The notes: generated by a model from the letters alone, not told the origin. A stretch of 64,000 nt of DNA from Misgurnus anguillicaudatus (GCF_027580225.2 NC_073357.2:45098001-45162000), one strand, 5' to 3'; counted from the first letter of the stretch, positions 1 through 22,250 are shown. Numbers and translations are program-made.

Positions 1-1159
1 TTTTTTAAGAAAGTGGACTAATCCTTTAAGTATAAAACCTCTTTGGCTTGATTAGGGCTTGCCAAATTGCACAGAAGCCACTTTGTTGGGATTGTTCCTG
101 GCTTTAAAGTTTTTTTTATGTCAGCACTAACTAGTGTTTTTTATCTAAAGTCAAAGACCCATGAACTATGAAATCACATAGAAAATAATAAAAAAAAGAA
201 TATATAAATCACCATTTTTGTCAGCCATTTGAAATTCAACAAACACAATGCCATAAAACAGAACGGTCATACATGTTATGGTAAATTGCCAACAATAATC
301 AATAACTAATAATGTAGCATTACACTCTAGTCTAAACAGGTAAAATGCCTTTTACTTTAGTTAACGTCATGTATCAAGAGGTTAAAATCATTCAGGAAAG
401 GAGACTTGTACAGACTGGAACATGTTAACAAAGCCTATTTAAAACTCACTATGGTTGAAGTGCTCTCTAACCACTACTGACTGCTCAACATCCTGGGTGT
501 GTCTGTTATTTACACCAGTGCCATTGTATACACATTTATAAGCTTGAGCTTATAAACAGAGAGGATACAGCATGCAGTAATGGAAATCTAGCATTTATGC
601 TGTGGATACGTAGCCAAAATAAATGTATCATGTAGAAGCTTACACATGAAAAAACCCAACTGCGTCACACAGGGGTTGTATTACAGTATATACACAACGC
701 ATGTGCTTGGAAGTCATTTCTTCCAAATTAAGACATTGGGAGGATTAATGATTTTACACAAAAACCCTGCTAGAGATTAACTGGATAACTGTAGTGATTA
801 TTCAGTGAAAAGTGTATGCAAGAGCCTGAAATACTAAGCATGTGTTTTTAAAGATGAATAAAAGTCACACATTTTCAAAATTATTAATATTATAAAATTA
901 TTAGAAATACATAGGTTTGCTTTCTTGTATTTAAAACATCTGCACAAAATGGACCAAAGATCAGGGGTCTTGAGATGCATTATTTAAAGTGAAAGAATTT
1001 TTAATGAATTAGTTTAAATTAGTAAAAAAAACTAACTAAAAACAAACTAAAACTAAATGACTAGCCCACTAGTCATCTAGTTGACCATCATGACCCATCC
1101 TATCCCTAATGAAAAATGATAAAAGGTTTTTGTACACCTAAAAAGAGTTAGAAACTTAC
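1..1159. other. probable mfge8 intron 3, no exon seen
   Basis: AT-rich unique sequence downstream (on the minus strand) of the EGF2 donor site. I see no further EGF or discoidin exon and no clear repeat. Confidence 0.4.
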
Positions 1160-2841
1160 TGATTTGGCAGTGTACACCCTCGAACCCCGGTTGGCATTTG
1201 CACACATACTCATTAAAAACATCTCCTCTTCTGGAATTAGAGATCACCTCACACGTTCCATAATTTTTACATGGGTTTGGGTTACATGGACCTAAAGTGA
1301 AAAACAAGTATATGGCTGTGAGGTTGATTATGAAAACCTGATCTGATATTTAAATGAACATTAAGTAGTTTTCTGACCGCTTTCTGTGGCATTGCAAGTA
1401 TCTCCAGCAAATCCCTCAGCACAGATGCAAAAGAAAGGATCTTGTCCAATGCCAGTCACACAAGTTCCTCCATTATGACACAGGTTCACCTTGCAGTAAT
1501 CTCCTGTGGAGACACACATAAGCATGAGCGAATGGAATTACAAAGCTTAGACTGGAATTAGCTCTTATTTTTATAATTCGGCAGTGGACTATGTGGTCCT
1601 GCATATTAAGCTTTGCGAGATAAAAAGAAGCAAACAGGGGAGGAATTCTTTTCAAGCTTGTGAACAGGATCAGGAGAGTACAAAAGATAAGTGATGTGAG
1701 TAGCATAACCAATGTGGATGTTGAACCTTCAACTGCAGACATGCACTTCAAACAAAGGACAAAAGTGATCGTGATCAGGAGAAGAATAACTTTGTGCTAC
1801 ATGTATGTGCATGAATGTAAGTGGAACACAACAAAACATTTCTGTAGCAATCACAATAAAACAACAAGCAGTAAACTAATTACATGCAGCTTGTGTTCTA
1901 GTTAAGAAGCATCTGAACTCATTGTTTCATTTAGGCTGATCAGCGCATTTGCATTAAAAGGGCGAGAACGGGGAACACTGCACATGTTTCAAAGATGAAC
2001 GACAAGTTACACAACATGTCTGCTAGTGGCCCGTGTTTTTCCATTGAGCTCATTAAGATTACATGTATAAGTTCTAGGATATATATTTGAGCAAGAAATG
2101 TTAAATATACTGAATATTACTGCCACTTTTTTCATATTTTAACAATGCACTGATTTGCATCCCATATGATTTTTTAAAATTTTCTATGGAGTGTAAATCT
2201 TAGTTCCCTAAAAACCTGTTAAACAATAGCTCAGACCTTTCTAAATCATCTGGACAGTTTAGACGTATTAAGAGCCAATCTTGATTATTTGGAATACAAT
2301 TCCACAAAACAAATAAATGTGAGAAATGCATACATGTTATTTATGCAACATGAAAGTTGATGACTACCATTACAGATGGCTTTTGTTACAGTAACATTTT
2401 TTGATATAGCCTATATGACAACAAGCTTATTTTCACCCATGTCCGCTATGTTTTGTCTCATGTACTCTTCTAACAGAAAATGAGGGCATGGATCCAAAAT
2501 TAATTAAATAAAATGCCCATTAACGACAAATAAACTTCACACATTAACAAACTGTAGCGTAACTGTATTGCACAATAATGAAGTTTTGTAATAGCACATT
2601 TTATTTACTAGACTAGAAAAAACTATAATAAGATAAGATAAAACGAAAACAGAGTAAACGTGCCTTAATAAAGCTGTCTCTTAAACTATTAAAGCAGAAG
2701 CAGATAAAACAGAATATAATAAATAAAAAGGCATTGAATTTTTCTGACAAATTGAAACTTACCATTTACAGCATAAATACTGCAAATGACTAAAGTGGCA
2801 AAGAGGCTTTTACAGGAACGGGTGAGACTCCGAGTCTTCAT
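1160..2841 (-). CDS. mfge8: MFG-E8 (lactadherin) gene, 5' part: signal peptide and two EGF domains
   Basis: Secreted glycoprotein that in mammals bridges phosphatidylserine on dying cells to integrins on phagocytes. Three minus-strand coding exons are visible: 2763-2841, 1378-1503 and 1160-1291, with GT-AG junctions and phase 1 at every boundary. Exon 1 starts at the ATG at 2841 and encodes a basic then hydrophobic signal peptide ending in YAVNG. Exon 2 is EGF1 (starts [15 protein letters not shown], six cysteines). Exon 3 is EGF2 (starts GPCNPNPC), with an RGD tripeptide in the loop before YVCKC. EGF1 and EGF2 resemble the two EGF domains of mouse MFG-E8 more than those of EDIL3, which has the same RGD position and is the alternative. 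The discoidin (F5/8 C) exons are not in the window and should lie beyond its left edge. The a/b paralogue is not determined. Confidence 0.85.
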
Positions 2842-3013
2842 AATGGTACTGTACTGTTTGTTTCTAAAATCTCGGAACGTCTTGACCGCTAGGTCTCCTG
2901 ACGTCATTCTCAAACGTGGAAACGAGCTCAAGCATCGGCGGCGCGCACTGTTCACGCGCATTGTTTCTGTAAAGATTACAGAACAGGCGGGATTCGCTGT
3001 CTCAAAGGGTTGT
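2842..3013 (-). promoter_or_regulatory. probable mfge8 5'UTR/promoter region
   Basis: This is the sequence just upstream of the mfge8 ATG. It contains a locally GC- and CpG-rich patch (about 2930-2960, with GGCGGCGCGC). No TATA box is evident. The transcription start cannot be fixed from sequence alone. Confidence 0.35.
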
Positions 3014-3241
3014 GGCTAGAAGTGATACAGCTACGTCAAAAATCTCGTGAAATCCTGCTGCGTGAGCGCTGTTTGTTTTATCCTAATTTCCCCCCAAAAT
3101 CTAAACCCAACATTTCACGGGATTAGGTAGCAGCTGTATCCTTTCTAATCCAGAACTGCTGTTTTTTTTCCTAATCCTGCCCCAAACCTACCCCTAAACC
3201 CAACATCTCGCGAGATTGAGCCGTAGCTGTATCCTCTAGCC
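3014..3241. mobile_element. short inverted-repeat element (MITE) between mfge8 and cpt1a
   Basis: The ends are inverted copies: GGCTAGAAGTGATACAGCTACG on the left against CGTAGCTGTATCCTCTAGCC on the right. Inside are two related direct segments, each with TAAACCCAACAT followed by a C(G)GGATT/CGAGATT motif and CAGCTGTATCC or TAGCTGTATCC. There is no coding capacity. It sits about 170 bp upstream of the mfge8 start codon. The target duplication is unclear. Confidence 0.6.
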
Positions 3242-4398
3242 TTTGTCGTCTCAAAGTCAAGGCAATGGTCAACGGGTGTCAACGTAACATGCTAAACTTT
3301 TTTCCAGATGTTGTGCTTGGCGACTTAATTTATGTATTAAAGTATGTTCAGAGTTGATCACATTAGAAACATCTGTTCATTATTCATATTTTTAAATATA
3401 ATAATTAAATACGTATTAATACATGAAATAATAAAAAGTACATTATTTTTTAGCCTTGTGGTTAAGACATTTCAAAGGCAATGGGAATATCCACTCAAAA
3501 TTCGTTTCCGTATTGGTCATGCATGAAGCACGTGATGTCTTATGTGGCTTTCGATTGGTTGTTTCCTTTTGCTTTGTGTTTTCCGGTATTTATTATATAA
3601 TACGAATATCTTTGTTTGTGCGATGAATATATAAATAATGTAGTCTGTACTATTTAAAACTGAAAAAGGTGTCACACAACAGTTATATCAATGAATACAC
3701 TTTGCGTGCAACTGAAAGATTATATGCCATGTCATAACATTTTACACGAGGTGGAGAGTGGGCGGGCTATCATGGTTTAGTCTTCGTGTTGTTAAAGTAA
3801 ACGGAACTCGAAAAAAATCTGGGATAAAACGTCGTCTTGCAACTGAATCCGTTGTAATATTTAACTGAATGAATGTCCGATTGTAATATATGTAGCTTAT
3901 AGGTCTTTCCTGGAGAAGTGATCTACAGATAAGACGGTAAGTCAAGCATATGGCAGTTTGGACATAAATAAATAAAACCATCACGATGTGCATAATAACA
4001 GCGCATCGGGTTAGCCATAGCCACATGTATTAAGTAAATAGACACCTGTAGTGCATCCAGAAGGTATTGCTTTTTAACTGTATATTGTTTGCAGTTAAAG
4101 TTCAAATTAATATTAGCATGTAATATATATCGAGAGAGGAAGGCAGCTACATCATCAGATCTGTAGCCCCTGTTATGCGCATTTGTAATAACTAGTCTAG
4201 TTAAGGTCTGTAAAAAGAAACTGGTGTGGCGTGTATTTGAACTTGAGATTGGTCAGCTTCACTGTTGCTGCTCTGGAAGCTTTTTGGTAGGTTAAGCAAA
4301 AATAATTTTAGCTCGTGAAAGTTTTATGCAAATGAGAGGATTTTAATATAATGGGTGTCAGTCATGTATTCTGTACTGAAGATTATTACTCTTCACAG
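3242..4398. other. intergenic region holding the cpt1a upstream/5'UTR sequence
   Basis: This separates the divergent mfge8 and cpt1a genes. Two inverted CCAAT motifs (ATTGGTC near 3513, ATTGGTT near 3555) make about 3500-3600 a candidate promoter for cpt1a. The non-coding first exon normally present in CPT1A genes should be here, but I cannot place its donor with confidence. Confidence 0.35.
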
Positions 4399-4419
4399 AC
4401 TTATTAGTGCTGACTCAGG

Positions 4420-14302
<9,883 letters not shown>

Positions 14303-15820
14303 TTTGATTGGTGGAAAAATATACACATTTTAAAATTTTACCTTAACTATAGGTCTGCATTATTACTGTTGAGAGAAACTTGAATTTTTTTTTTTTTGGA
14401 CGAACCTTTTTCTTTTGTTGTCTTGTTTGTTTGCATGTTTGTGAGAGATGCTGCATATAAAAGAGAGAAATAGGGAGCAAGTGTGAGTTTCTTCAAGGAA
14501 TCTCATTCTGTGATGTTATGTGTTGGTGCCTTAACATGTGTCTTCACTCAACAGTTCAATGCAGGTGATGTGAAATGTGTAATTTATTAAAAGCATTTCA
14601 TTATCAGGACCTTATTTACCAAGACATGTTTCTGGCACACAGTATATTTAACTTATCTATCTTAACTAAATCCACAATTTTCAAAAGATGAAATATTCTC
14701 TTGACTGTTAAAAGAAGCATAATAATAATTAGCTTGGCCTGGCTTTTGTTGGCGCTTTGATCTGTTATCTTAACTGAAGTGTTCAGTTGTAAATTGAAGG
14801 AAAGCATAGCTCTGCATTTGTCTTTTTTGTTTTGAGTTATTATATTTCCCATTGCTCCATATTAAGAAATGAGGGGAAGGATAGAATTACACCTTTTTGA
14901 CCAACCAAATATTCCCATATCAACTTGCTGTTATTTATTTTATTGAACGTGCTGATGCTCATATAATGCATCCTCACATAAGTGTACATTTATTTCATTT
15001 ATTCTTGCCTTCATTCTGTTCTTAAGTTCCTTTTTTTAGGTTTTACATTATTTTTTAGAAAATGTAGTAATACATTATTATTTTTTAACATAATATAGCA
15101 AGTTGGCACCCTGATGTTACAATGGCTTCTTCAGCGATGCATGTGAAGCATTTAATGTTACAGCTAAATCCCATGAATGAATAAATTCAACATTTCCTCT
15201 GCTTCCTCAAACTCGACATACTCAGCATCTAGCCGGGTGGACCGATTTCCCACCTGCTTCATGAACTGGCTGACCATCAATGAGCAGATGTTTTTCAGCT
15301 TCACATACGTATCTTGTTTCCATGAGAAAACCTATGGTTAAATACCAGAACTGTTTTTATAAATGCAGCTGAAGGAGCTTGGTTAGGTTATGTCAGCAAT
15401 AAGCCAGCTTTTGAAAAAGTAATGCAGATCCAGAATAACAGATCCAATCTGCCTTAAATTTCAATGCTGTTAAAGTTTTCCCCACACAAACCAGTGATTG
15501 GTGTCCTACTTGCCAAAATATTATTTACTTTAAGTGTTACAAACTGCTTGGAAGAAACTGACTGTACGCAACTCTTCCTTTGCAAAGTTCTTCTTTAAAT
15601 TGTTTCACATTATATTCCTGGGATAGTAGTAGATTTCTGTTCAATGTTTGATGTTAAAAAATGAGAAAAATACAATGTAGATATTTAGATTATCTTCTTT
15701 CATTGAAAAATACTTTTTTTGGTTAACATTATTGGCCACACATGACCTGTTGTTTAACACATCTGTTCATGCAATCTCAATTATTATTCTCATTTTTTTT
15801 TCAGAACAGATAAAAATAAA
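14303..15820 (+). other. cpt1a 3'UTR with candidate polyadenylation signals
   Basis: Non-coding AT-rich sequence directly after the cpt1a stop. AATAAA hexamers are at 15180-15185 and 15815-15820. The first is the better candidate for the end of the transcript, about 0.9 kb after the stop. Assignment rests only on the hexamers. Confidence 0.45.
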
Positions 15821-18204
15821 GAACAATAATAACCATATCATAACTATTGTTGTAGAATACTTAATTGTCTATTATAATTAATATATTATATATTATATAA
15901 TAGCTATTGTAATGTAATAATAGCCTAATGTAATGTAGGAATATATAATATAATGCACTCCAAAAAAAAAAATGCTGTTTTTTTTAACAGAGCGTTGAGT
16001 CTTAAAGGGATGATTACCTATGAAGGGTTGTTTCAGCCCAAAATGCTGGTTTGTTTTAACCCATTGTTGGATCAAATACAAACATTTTCTGGGATTATTT
16101 TAACCCAACGCGTAGGTTTTGGTGGGTTATGTTGTTTAAAAATAACATTACAGCATTTGTTTAGTGTATAATATAATATAATACAACAACACTACATAAG
16201 ATATCATAACAGTGACGATCTGTGACCTTAGAAGGATGTTTCTCCTTAAAATTGATTAAAAAAAAGTTTAAGAACTTAAAGGTTTTCTCTTGACCTCTAA
16301 TTAATCCAGTAAATGTCTAAAAGCATCCTTAAGTAAAGATCAAGAATTATGGGTGTATATAAAAAGGAAGGTATTCATTACAAAGTGAAAAAATGGCTGT
16401 CATTCTACTAAGTACTATAAATAAAAGCTGACTGCCTTCTGGCCAGATGTGTGGATATATGCCGTGGGAACATGAAACAAGAGCACACGCCAGCTTCCCT
16501 TTGCCCTTGACTCTTCAATCTCATAGTGCTTCTGAGGACAACAGTTTATGCATCTACAATGTCTGAAAGTCCACACCAGACGGCAAAATATATGATAATA
16601 CTCCACAAGGAAATCCACTTTTTTATTGATTTTTAGATATCAGATTTAATCTTGTAATGTTCTACAAATCTATTTCCTCTAAAAGTATTTTCAAAGTAAA
16701 TTCATATTTTTTATTTATTTTACCATTGCCATAGTGTAACCAGATTACACTAATAGTAAAGTTTTACCCTGGCTGTATCAATTTTTGCCACTAGAGTGTG
16801 CCACGTGCCATGACACAAGGAAATACCAAAATGTGTTTATTAACTATATCAAACACTATAAAGAATGTGATTTGCAGACTGGAGCCTTATCTAGTACATT
16901 ATCACAGGTGAGGCTTTATTATGTTGGGCCAGTCTATTTGCAAATATATAATCTTATGGTACATAAGGGCATAATTGACAGTAATAAAATAATACATTGT
17001 TTAAGTAATTAAGTATATATAGTCTTTAAGTCAAACTATTTCCCATGAAATATTTTACCAGTAAAATGATTGCATTAGGCTACATATGCTTTTTCAGGCA
17101 GACAATGGATGTGTTTTTGCTACAGATCCATCATGTCCAGTTTGAGGCATGTTAGGACATGTTCACTGCTCACCCATTTCCACTTTATAACGTTAGCATT
17201 TTATTTACCTTTATGGTGTTTGAAAATACTCATGTGCCATTTTAAAAGCTCATAAAAACATTCATATCAATAAATACTTCACAACTTTTCCTAGGTTTTT
17301 GAGAACTGATTGTAAATTTCAATATGCTTCATCCAGTTGTATACACCTGCCAGCTGTTTCGTCTGTTTTAATGCATTTTTCCCTAATAGGCTGTGTGTTT
17401 GTTACATTCAATGTCACATTCACAACTTGATTCAGTTGTGTAAACTGGCAGCAAATGCAACACAATGCAACATGTGGGTCTGTAAAATATAAATCCTGCA
17501 GAAAACATTGCATCTGTGTTGAATAATAAGTCATGAATAGCATACGAGTTTAAGGAAAAGATAACACCTTAAGTCTCTCTCTCGCGCGCGCACACACACA
17601 CTGGGTAAACAACAGTTGAGAGTGAAATTTAAGCACGCTACGTCTGTCTGCATTCACTGGAATGCAACCCCCTTTGTTATGGTGAGAAGCAAGAATGTTC
17701 CCTCAATTAAAATTCCTGGGGCTGACCTGTTGCCAAAAGGTATTTTAAAACAGGGCTATTTGACTAAGAATGCGCATCGTCATTTGGTGAACAGGTACTC
17801 AAGCCGAGTGTGCGTTCAAAGAATAACCAGTAGTGCGCGCTACTTTCACAATATTCTTGTAACTATGCGTAACACCAGTTTCCTAAAATAGGTTAACTAA
17901 TTTGCTTTTCGTTGTTACGTTATGAAGCAAGAATCAAAGGGGATAAAGATAAATCGTTTGCTACGAATCGAGCGGCAACTTTCAAAAAAAGATAAATATA
18001 TAAAAAATTACATATAAGAAAATACATGAAAAAAAGAAGTATGGTAGATGTTAAGTTTGACTAGGTTATTTTTTCTGATTAAATATAAATGGGCTCTCAT
18101 ATCTGGAATACAGCGTATTAATTGATTTTCAATTAAAATCAAAGCTTTTTGAGAAAAAGACGCTCCAGATCTTACGTGCGCAAGCGCACACTGTGCTGGG
18201 GGTG
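15821..18204. other. cpt1a-igf2 intergenic region
   Basis: About 2.4 kb of AT-rich sequence with no convincing exon. At 15955-16170 there is a diverged short repeat with GTTTTAACCCATTGTTGG and ATTTTAACCCAACGCG motifs. A CT/CG/CA dinucleotide-rich stretch lies at 17575-17602. TGGGTAAACAACAG at about 17602 is a forkhead-type site (GTAAACA). The last kilobase is the natural place for igf2 control elements. Confidence 0.4.
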
Positions 18205-18365
18205 AGAGGGGCGGGTGTTAGTATAAATTGCCTCTCACTACATATCCATTGCCTGTCCTCTGAACTTTGAGACAGCCGCAAGCATCACTCTAAGATATGC
18301 AATAGACTGGAAATTAAACAAAAGCAACGCTTCAGTACAACAGTCTCTTTCCACAAACGGACAAC
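18205..18365 (+). promoter_or_regulatory. igf2 promoter and 5'UTR: GC box and TATA box
   Basis: GAGGGGCGGG (18205-18214) is an Sp1-type GC box. It is followed 8 bp later by TATAAAT (18222-18228). A start about 25-30 bp downstream would lie near 18250, giving a 5'UTR of about 115 nt before the ATG at 18366. The TATA spacing and the coding exon directly downstream support a focused promoter. Confidence 0.65.
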
Positions 18366-19307
18366 ATGGATTTTTACCATCTATTCTGTTTAACGTGCCG
18401 AACAACGGTAAGGAAAAGTGATAATGACATGATTAGAGTCTTAACAGTACTATCTTTAGCATGTTTTTATATTTGCATGCTTTCATTCACACAAAGACAG
18501 TTGTTAATAAACGCACATTTTTGCGTTACCAAATTGATAGAATGTTAAACTTTGGATAAACTTTAGTTTTGCATGAAATCGTCAACTATGGATACTTTTG
18601 CTTGATTGTATCATTGATAGGGACAATGGAGCGTCTCATCAGTTACATTGAACTTTGTTGTATCATATGCTCAGTGTCCTTTTCCCAACCTTGAAAAAGA
18701 ACCCAATCACCTTAGTGGGCCTTTCGTTACGCGCACAATTTGAGTAATACGATTTTACTACGACTGACCCACACATTGTTTTCGTTTTACAGATGTCCTC
18801 ACCGAGAATCCTCTTCATGCTGTTGTTGTTGTCAATGTACACATATCAAGGAGAAATGACAGAGACACTGTGCGGTGGTGAACTAGTGGACACTTTGCAG
18901 TTCGTGTGTGGAGACCACGGCTTTTATATCAGTAAGTGTAACTTTTCATAATGATAGCTGTCAGGAAATATAAACTTAAAGAAACACATACATTTATGTT
19001 GTGAATGTCTTTGTTCTGTATGTTTGCATCATTGTCGATAGCTATCACAAAGGGCATGTCAAGTCTACTTGGTTTAAGTGTTAAATGTTGTTTAATGTAA
19101 ACTGTTTTGCTGTTGGTCAATTGGTACCAATTATGTCAAAGGTCATGGGTTTGATACCAGGGAACACACAAATAAAAAATAAAATAAATGTATAGATTAA
19201 ATGCACTGTAAGCCGCTTTGGAAAAAGGCTTCTGCCAAAAGCATAAATAAAAATTTGTTGCAGCAGATTTTCCTTGACATTTAGTATTAAAGACGGCACT
19301 AAGGTTG

Positions 19308-19397
<90 letters not shown>

Positions 19398-20978
19398 GTT
19401 CTATTCCTATCAGATGACTGTGGACTTCCCCCTTTTGTACCTCTCCTGCTGTTCTTTATCTTTTATCTTTGTTTAGTAGGCAAATGGCAAGGTTACAGGA
19501 TCCATTTTGATAGCTATTCACACATCCCTGGGAAAATAAAACAATATTTGGTTTTCTGCAGTGCGCTGTTGTTCGTAACTGTTTAAAGTCCTGGCTTTAA
19601 AGTGAGGTTCTTTATAACACTGGTTAGCAGGAGAAAAAACAGGACGGAAGGATCTGTTCATGCCGTCTCAAATTTCAGAAATCCTAGGAACATGCCGACA
19701 ACCACATGTGGGATTTGGTGAAATATAAACAATAGGGTGTGAATTGGTAGCATTGGTTCCTTTCCAGGGGAAACCCGGTGTTCATCGCTTACCTTCTCTT
19801 CCCCCACCCAGGCAGGCCAAGCAGATCAAACAGCCGCCGTCAACAGAGAGGGATAGTGGAGGAATGCTGCTTTCGGAGCTGCGAGCTGCGTCTGCTGGAG
19901 CAGTACTGCGCGAAACCTGCGAAGTCCGAGCGGGATGTTTCCTCCACATCCCTGCAGATCTTCCCAGTGTCACAGGCTCTTCACAAGGTACATCAAGCTG
20001 CTTATCTCCCCTCACCCCTAGTCACAATGATTTTGCTGAACCCACAAACACAGACTGAGGCTAGACAGCTAGTCAGACAGAATCCTATTTTATCACACTG
20101 AAATCAATATTAACCATGTCTGGTTTCTTGGAATTGCTGATTGCAATGTGGAAAACGTGCAGAATGCATTGAAGATGATTTACTATCAACATCGATGCAG
20201 GCAGGTTCACGAACAAAACTCATGGTAATGCCATAAAACTTTATTGGAAGGCGATTGGAATGATGTCATTACTCAAAGCACCGAAACAAGTACAAGTGTT
20301 GTGCCGCATTCTGGCAAATTTTTGTGCCATGTGCTCTTGGCATGGAAATATGTTAAGCGTTGGCAAGACAGTAGGCCAGCTGGCCATGCCTTGGATTTCA
20401 AAACAACAAAAAACAAACAACCCAACAACACAATAGTTAGTCCCACACTTGAGAACAGTACATTTGTATCATGAGCCAATCAGAAGGCCCGCTCAGCCTG
20501 AGAGCATTAGGCTGGAAAGGTTGTCTTTAGCTGTTCTCCAAATCCTCATTTGGTGTGTCTAGTCTGATGTTGGTCAGTTATGTGTTTACTGTACTGGGAC
20601 GGTAGTGCAACAAAGAGTGACATGCTACGCAGCTATTAGATTATGTCTGCTAGCAGTTGGATTAAACAATTTAAATGCTTATGCAAAAATAATGTAATAT
20701 GAAAATGTCTTGAAAGGGATGTTGTTTGTTTTTTTTAGGATATCACAAGAAGGCCTCTTGGTTTGAAGTATTCCAAATATGAAGTGTGGCAAAGAAAGGA
20801 TGCCCAGAGGTTAAGGAGAGGGGTCCCTTCCATCCTGCTCGCCAAAAAGTTCAGGAGAGAGCTGGAGAAAGTTCAAGAGAGGGAGCAGATCGATTTACAC
20901 AGACCCCTCATTACCCTCCCTGACAGACGTCCTTCCATACATCCAGATCAACACTTACCGAAAGCGGTTGCTTCTTAA
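18366..20978 (+). CDS. igf2: insulin-like growth factor 2 precursor, complete gene
   Basis: Secreted growth factor acting through IGF1 and insulin receptors. Coding exons 18366-18407, 18793-18931, 19812-19987 and 20739-20978 (TAA) join in frame (phases 0, 1, 0) to 198 residues. Exon 1 gives 14 residues (MDFYHLFC…). Exon 2 opens with a second ATG followed by a hydrophobic signal core. The B domain begins at about residue 38 ([20 protein letters not shown]). The C domain is short and basic ([13 protein letters not shown]). The A domain is [20 protein letters not shown], then D (AKPAKSE) and a long E-peptide with [11 protein letters not shown] and QRLRRGVPS, typical of IGF2 and unlike IGF1. All six disulphide cysteines are present. 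Odd: the usual FYF triad reads FYI at the end of exon 2. The igf2a/igf2b identity is not resolved. Confidence 0.96.
19110..19250 (+). mobile_element. tRNA-derived SINE fragment in igf2 intron 2
   Basis: It contains a diverged A-box region (GGTCAATTGGTACCAA), a B-box-like GGTCATGGGTTTGATACC and the family tail TGCACTGTAAGCCGCTTTGG…TCTGCCAAAAGCATAAATAA. The same family occurs at 28800-28920 and, split, at 57662-59310. Confidence 0.75.
19308..19394. repeat. (TC)n microsatellite in igf2 intron 2
   Basis: About 43 TC units with one TT interruption near 19320. It lies about 420 bp upstream of the exon 3 acceptor. The leucine-serine ORF across it is not a gene. Confidence 0.98.
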
Positions 20979-22250
20979 GTGCAACAAACATTGGATTATA
21001 CCCCCAGGTGTTGGTCAGTAGAGGCACTTTTTTCAAGAATCATGCCACTCGCCGTCTTTGTCAAAACCAGACTATGAACACTCTGTGTTACGGAGTTAAC
21101 ACTGAAAGCGAATGTAATGAGGTGGTCCACGCAGCAAGAGAGTTTCATGCAGTGTTGGTGAACATCACGGAGACGTCCAGAACTGAAACCGAGGAACTTG
21201 AAAGATTGCACCAAAAATCTGCAGTCTGCAAAAGCAATTATGGTTCTGTTTCGCTTGCACCCTTTTTCGAATGTCTTGTTTTTAAGGAATACATTTATCA
21301 ACGTTAGAGTCCTTTTTCTGCACCTTTAAAGTGTCACCCTGTGGCATGAAAACCGAAGATATGAAAGGAGAAAAATGATGGTTGGCCGTGCAAAGCCAAG
21401 GAGTGATGTTAAACAGCACTATTTTTTATGAACTGCTAAAAATGATAACGTTCTGGTGCTACCTGCAAATCTCAAAAGGAGTTTGCGAATACGTTTTTCC
21501 GTTTTAGGAAAAACAAGACTGTATTCAAAAGACAATTTTAAAATACTGCTCGTTTGGAGAAATCTCTGAACAGGATTGGCTGTTCAAGAATCATGTTCGG
21601 TGCCCTGGAGAATGAATGTGAAGGCCTTTGCTATCATTCGAGATAGCGCTGCAAGGGAAGGCAGGAAACATCACAAAATATTGACTCTAACCAAATCATC
21701 TTGGACTTTGGGCAAGAACAGTCTTGCATGTTTTAAGGTGTCACATACTTGTACCATAACATTCCTATTTCCAGTTTCCAGACTCTCTGCCATTTTATCT
21801 TCGCAATTTATCTTCACTGTTATTTCGACAGTATTTTACATGTATGCAAATGAACAATTCATTTCAATGAATCTTTTTAAAGGGAAACAAATACGCAATA
21901 ACACATTTTCAACACACATTTGTAGTATTCCAGTGATTTGCTTGAAAAGAAATACTTGAATATGTATGCATAGTCTCATAAGAAGTTGTCATTAACCCTT
22001 GTGTGACAAGTCTTGCAAATTGAGCCACCAAACATTTTCTCTTAAGCAATGGCACTGTATCAAGGCATTATTTATTTTGATATCAAACCCATACAAATCA
22101 GTCCCAATGAGATATTACATGCACAAATGCCAATTTTTTGTATATTATTTTATTTTAGTTGTTCCGCTATTGTATGTAGATGCTATACTGTATGTACCAA
22201 AAATGTTATGTCTACTTTTATAAGTAAAGTCAATGGATGCTTCTAAAGTT
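20979..22250 (+). other. igf2 3'UTR (probable)
   Basis: Unique sequence after the igf2 stop with no repeat signature. ORFs inside have no recognisable domain. IGF2 messages usually have long 3'UTRs. I find no canonical AATAAA here, so the end point is a guess. Confidence 0.4.

Noticed and set aside
1473..1751. 92-residue minus-strand ORF extending upstream of EGF1
   Set aside because: Reads through intron sequence into the EGF exon in the wrong frame. The real exon starts at 1503.
1160..2841. Assignment of the EGF gene to edil3
   Set aside because: EDIL3 shares the RGD in EGF2, but EGF1 here (GDYC…LCHNGGTC) and the linker into EGF2 fit MFG-E8 better. Kept as a minor alternative.
19305..19586. 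93-residue ORF starting with Leu-Ser repeats, resembling a signal peptide
   Set aside because: Produced by the (TC)n tract in igf2 intron 2.
20996..21307. ORFs of about 100 residues on both strands just after igf2
   Set aside because: They lie in the igf2 3'UTR, show no family resemblance and overlap each other in opposite directions.
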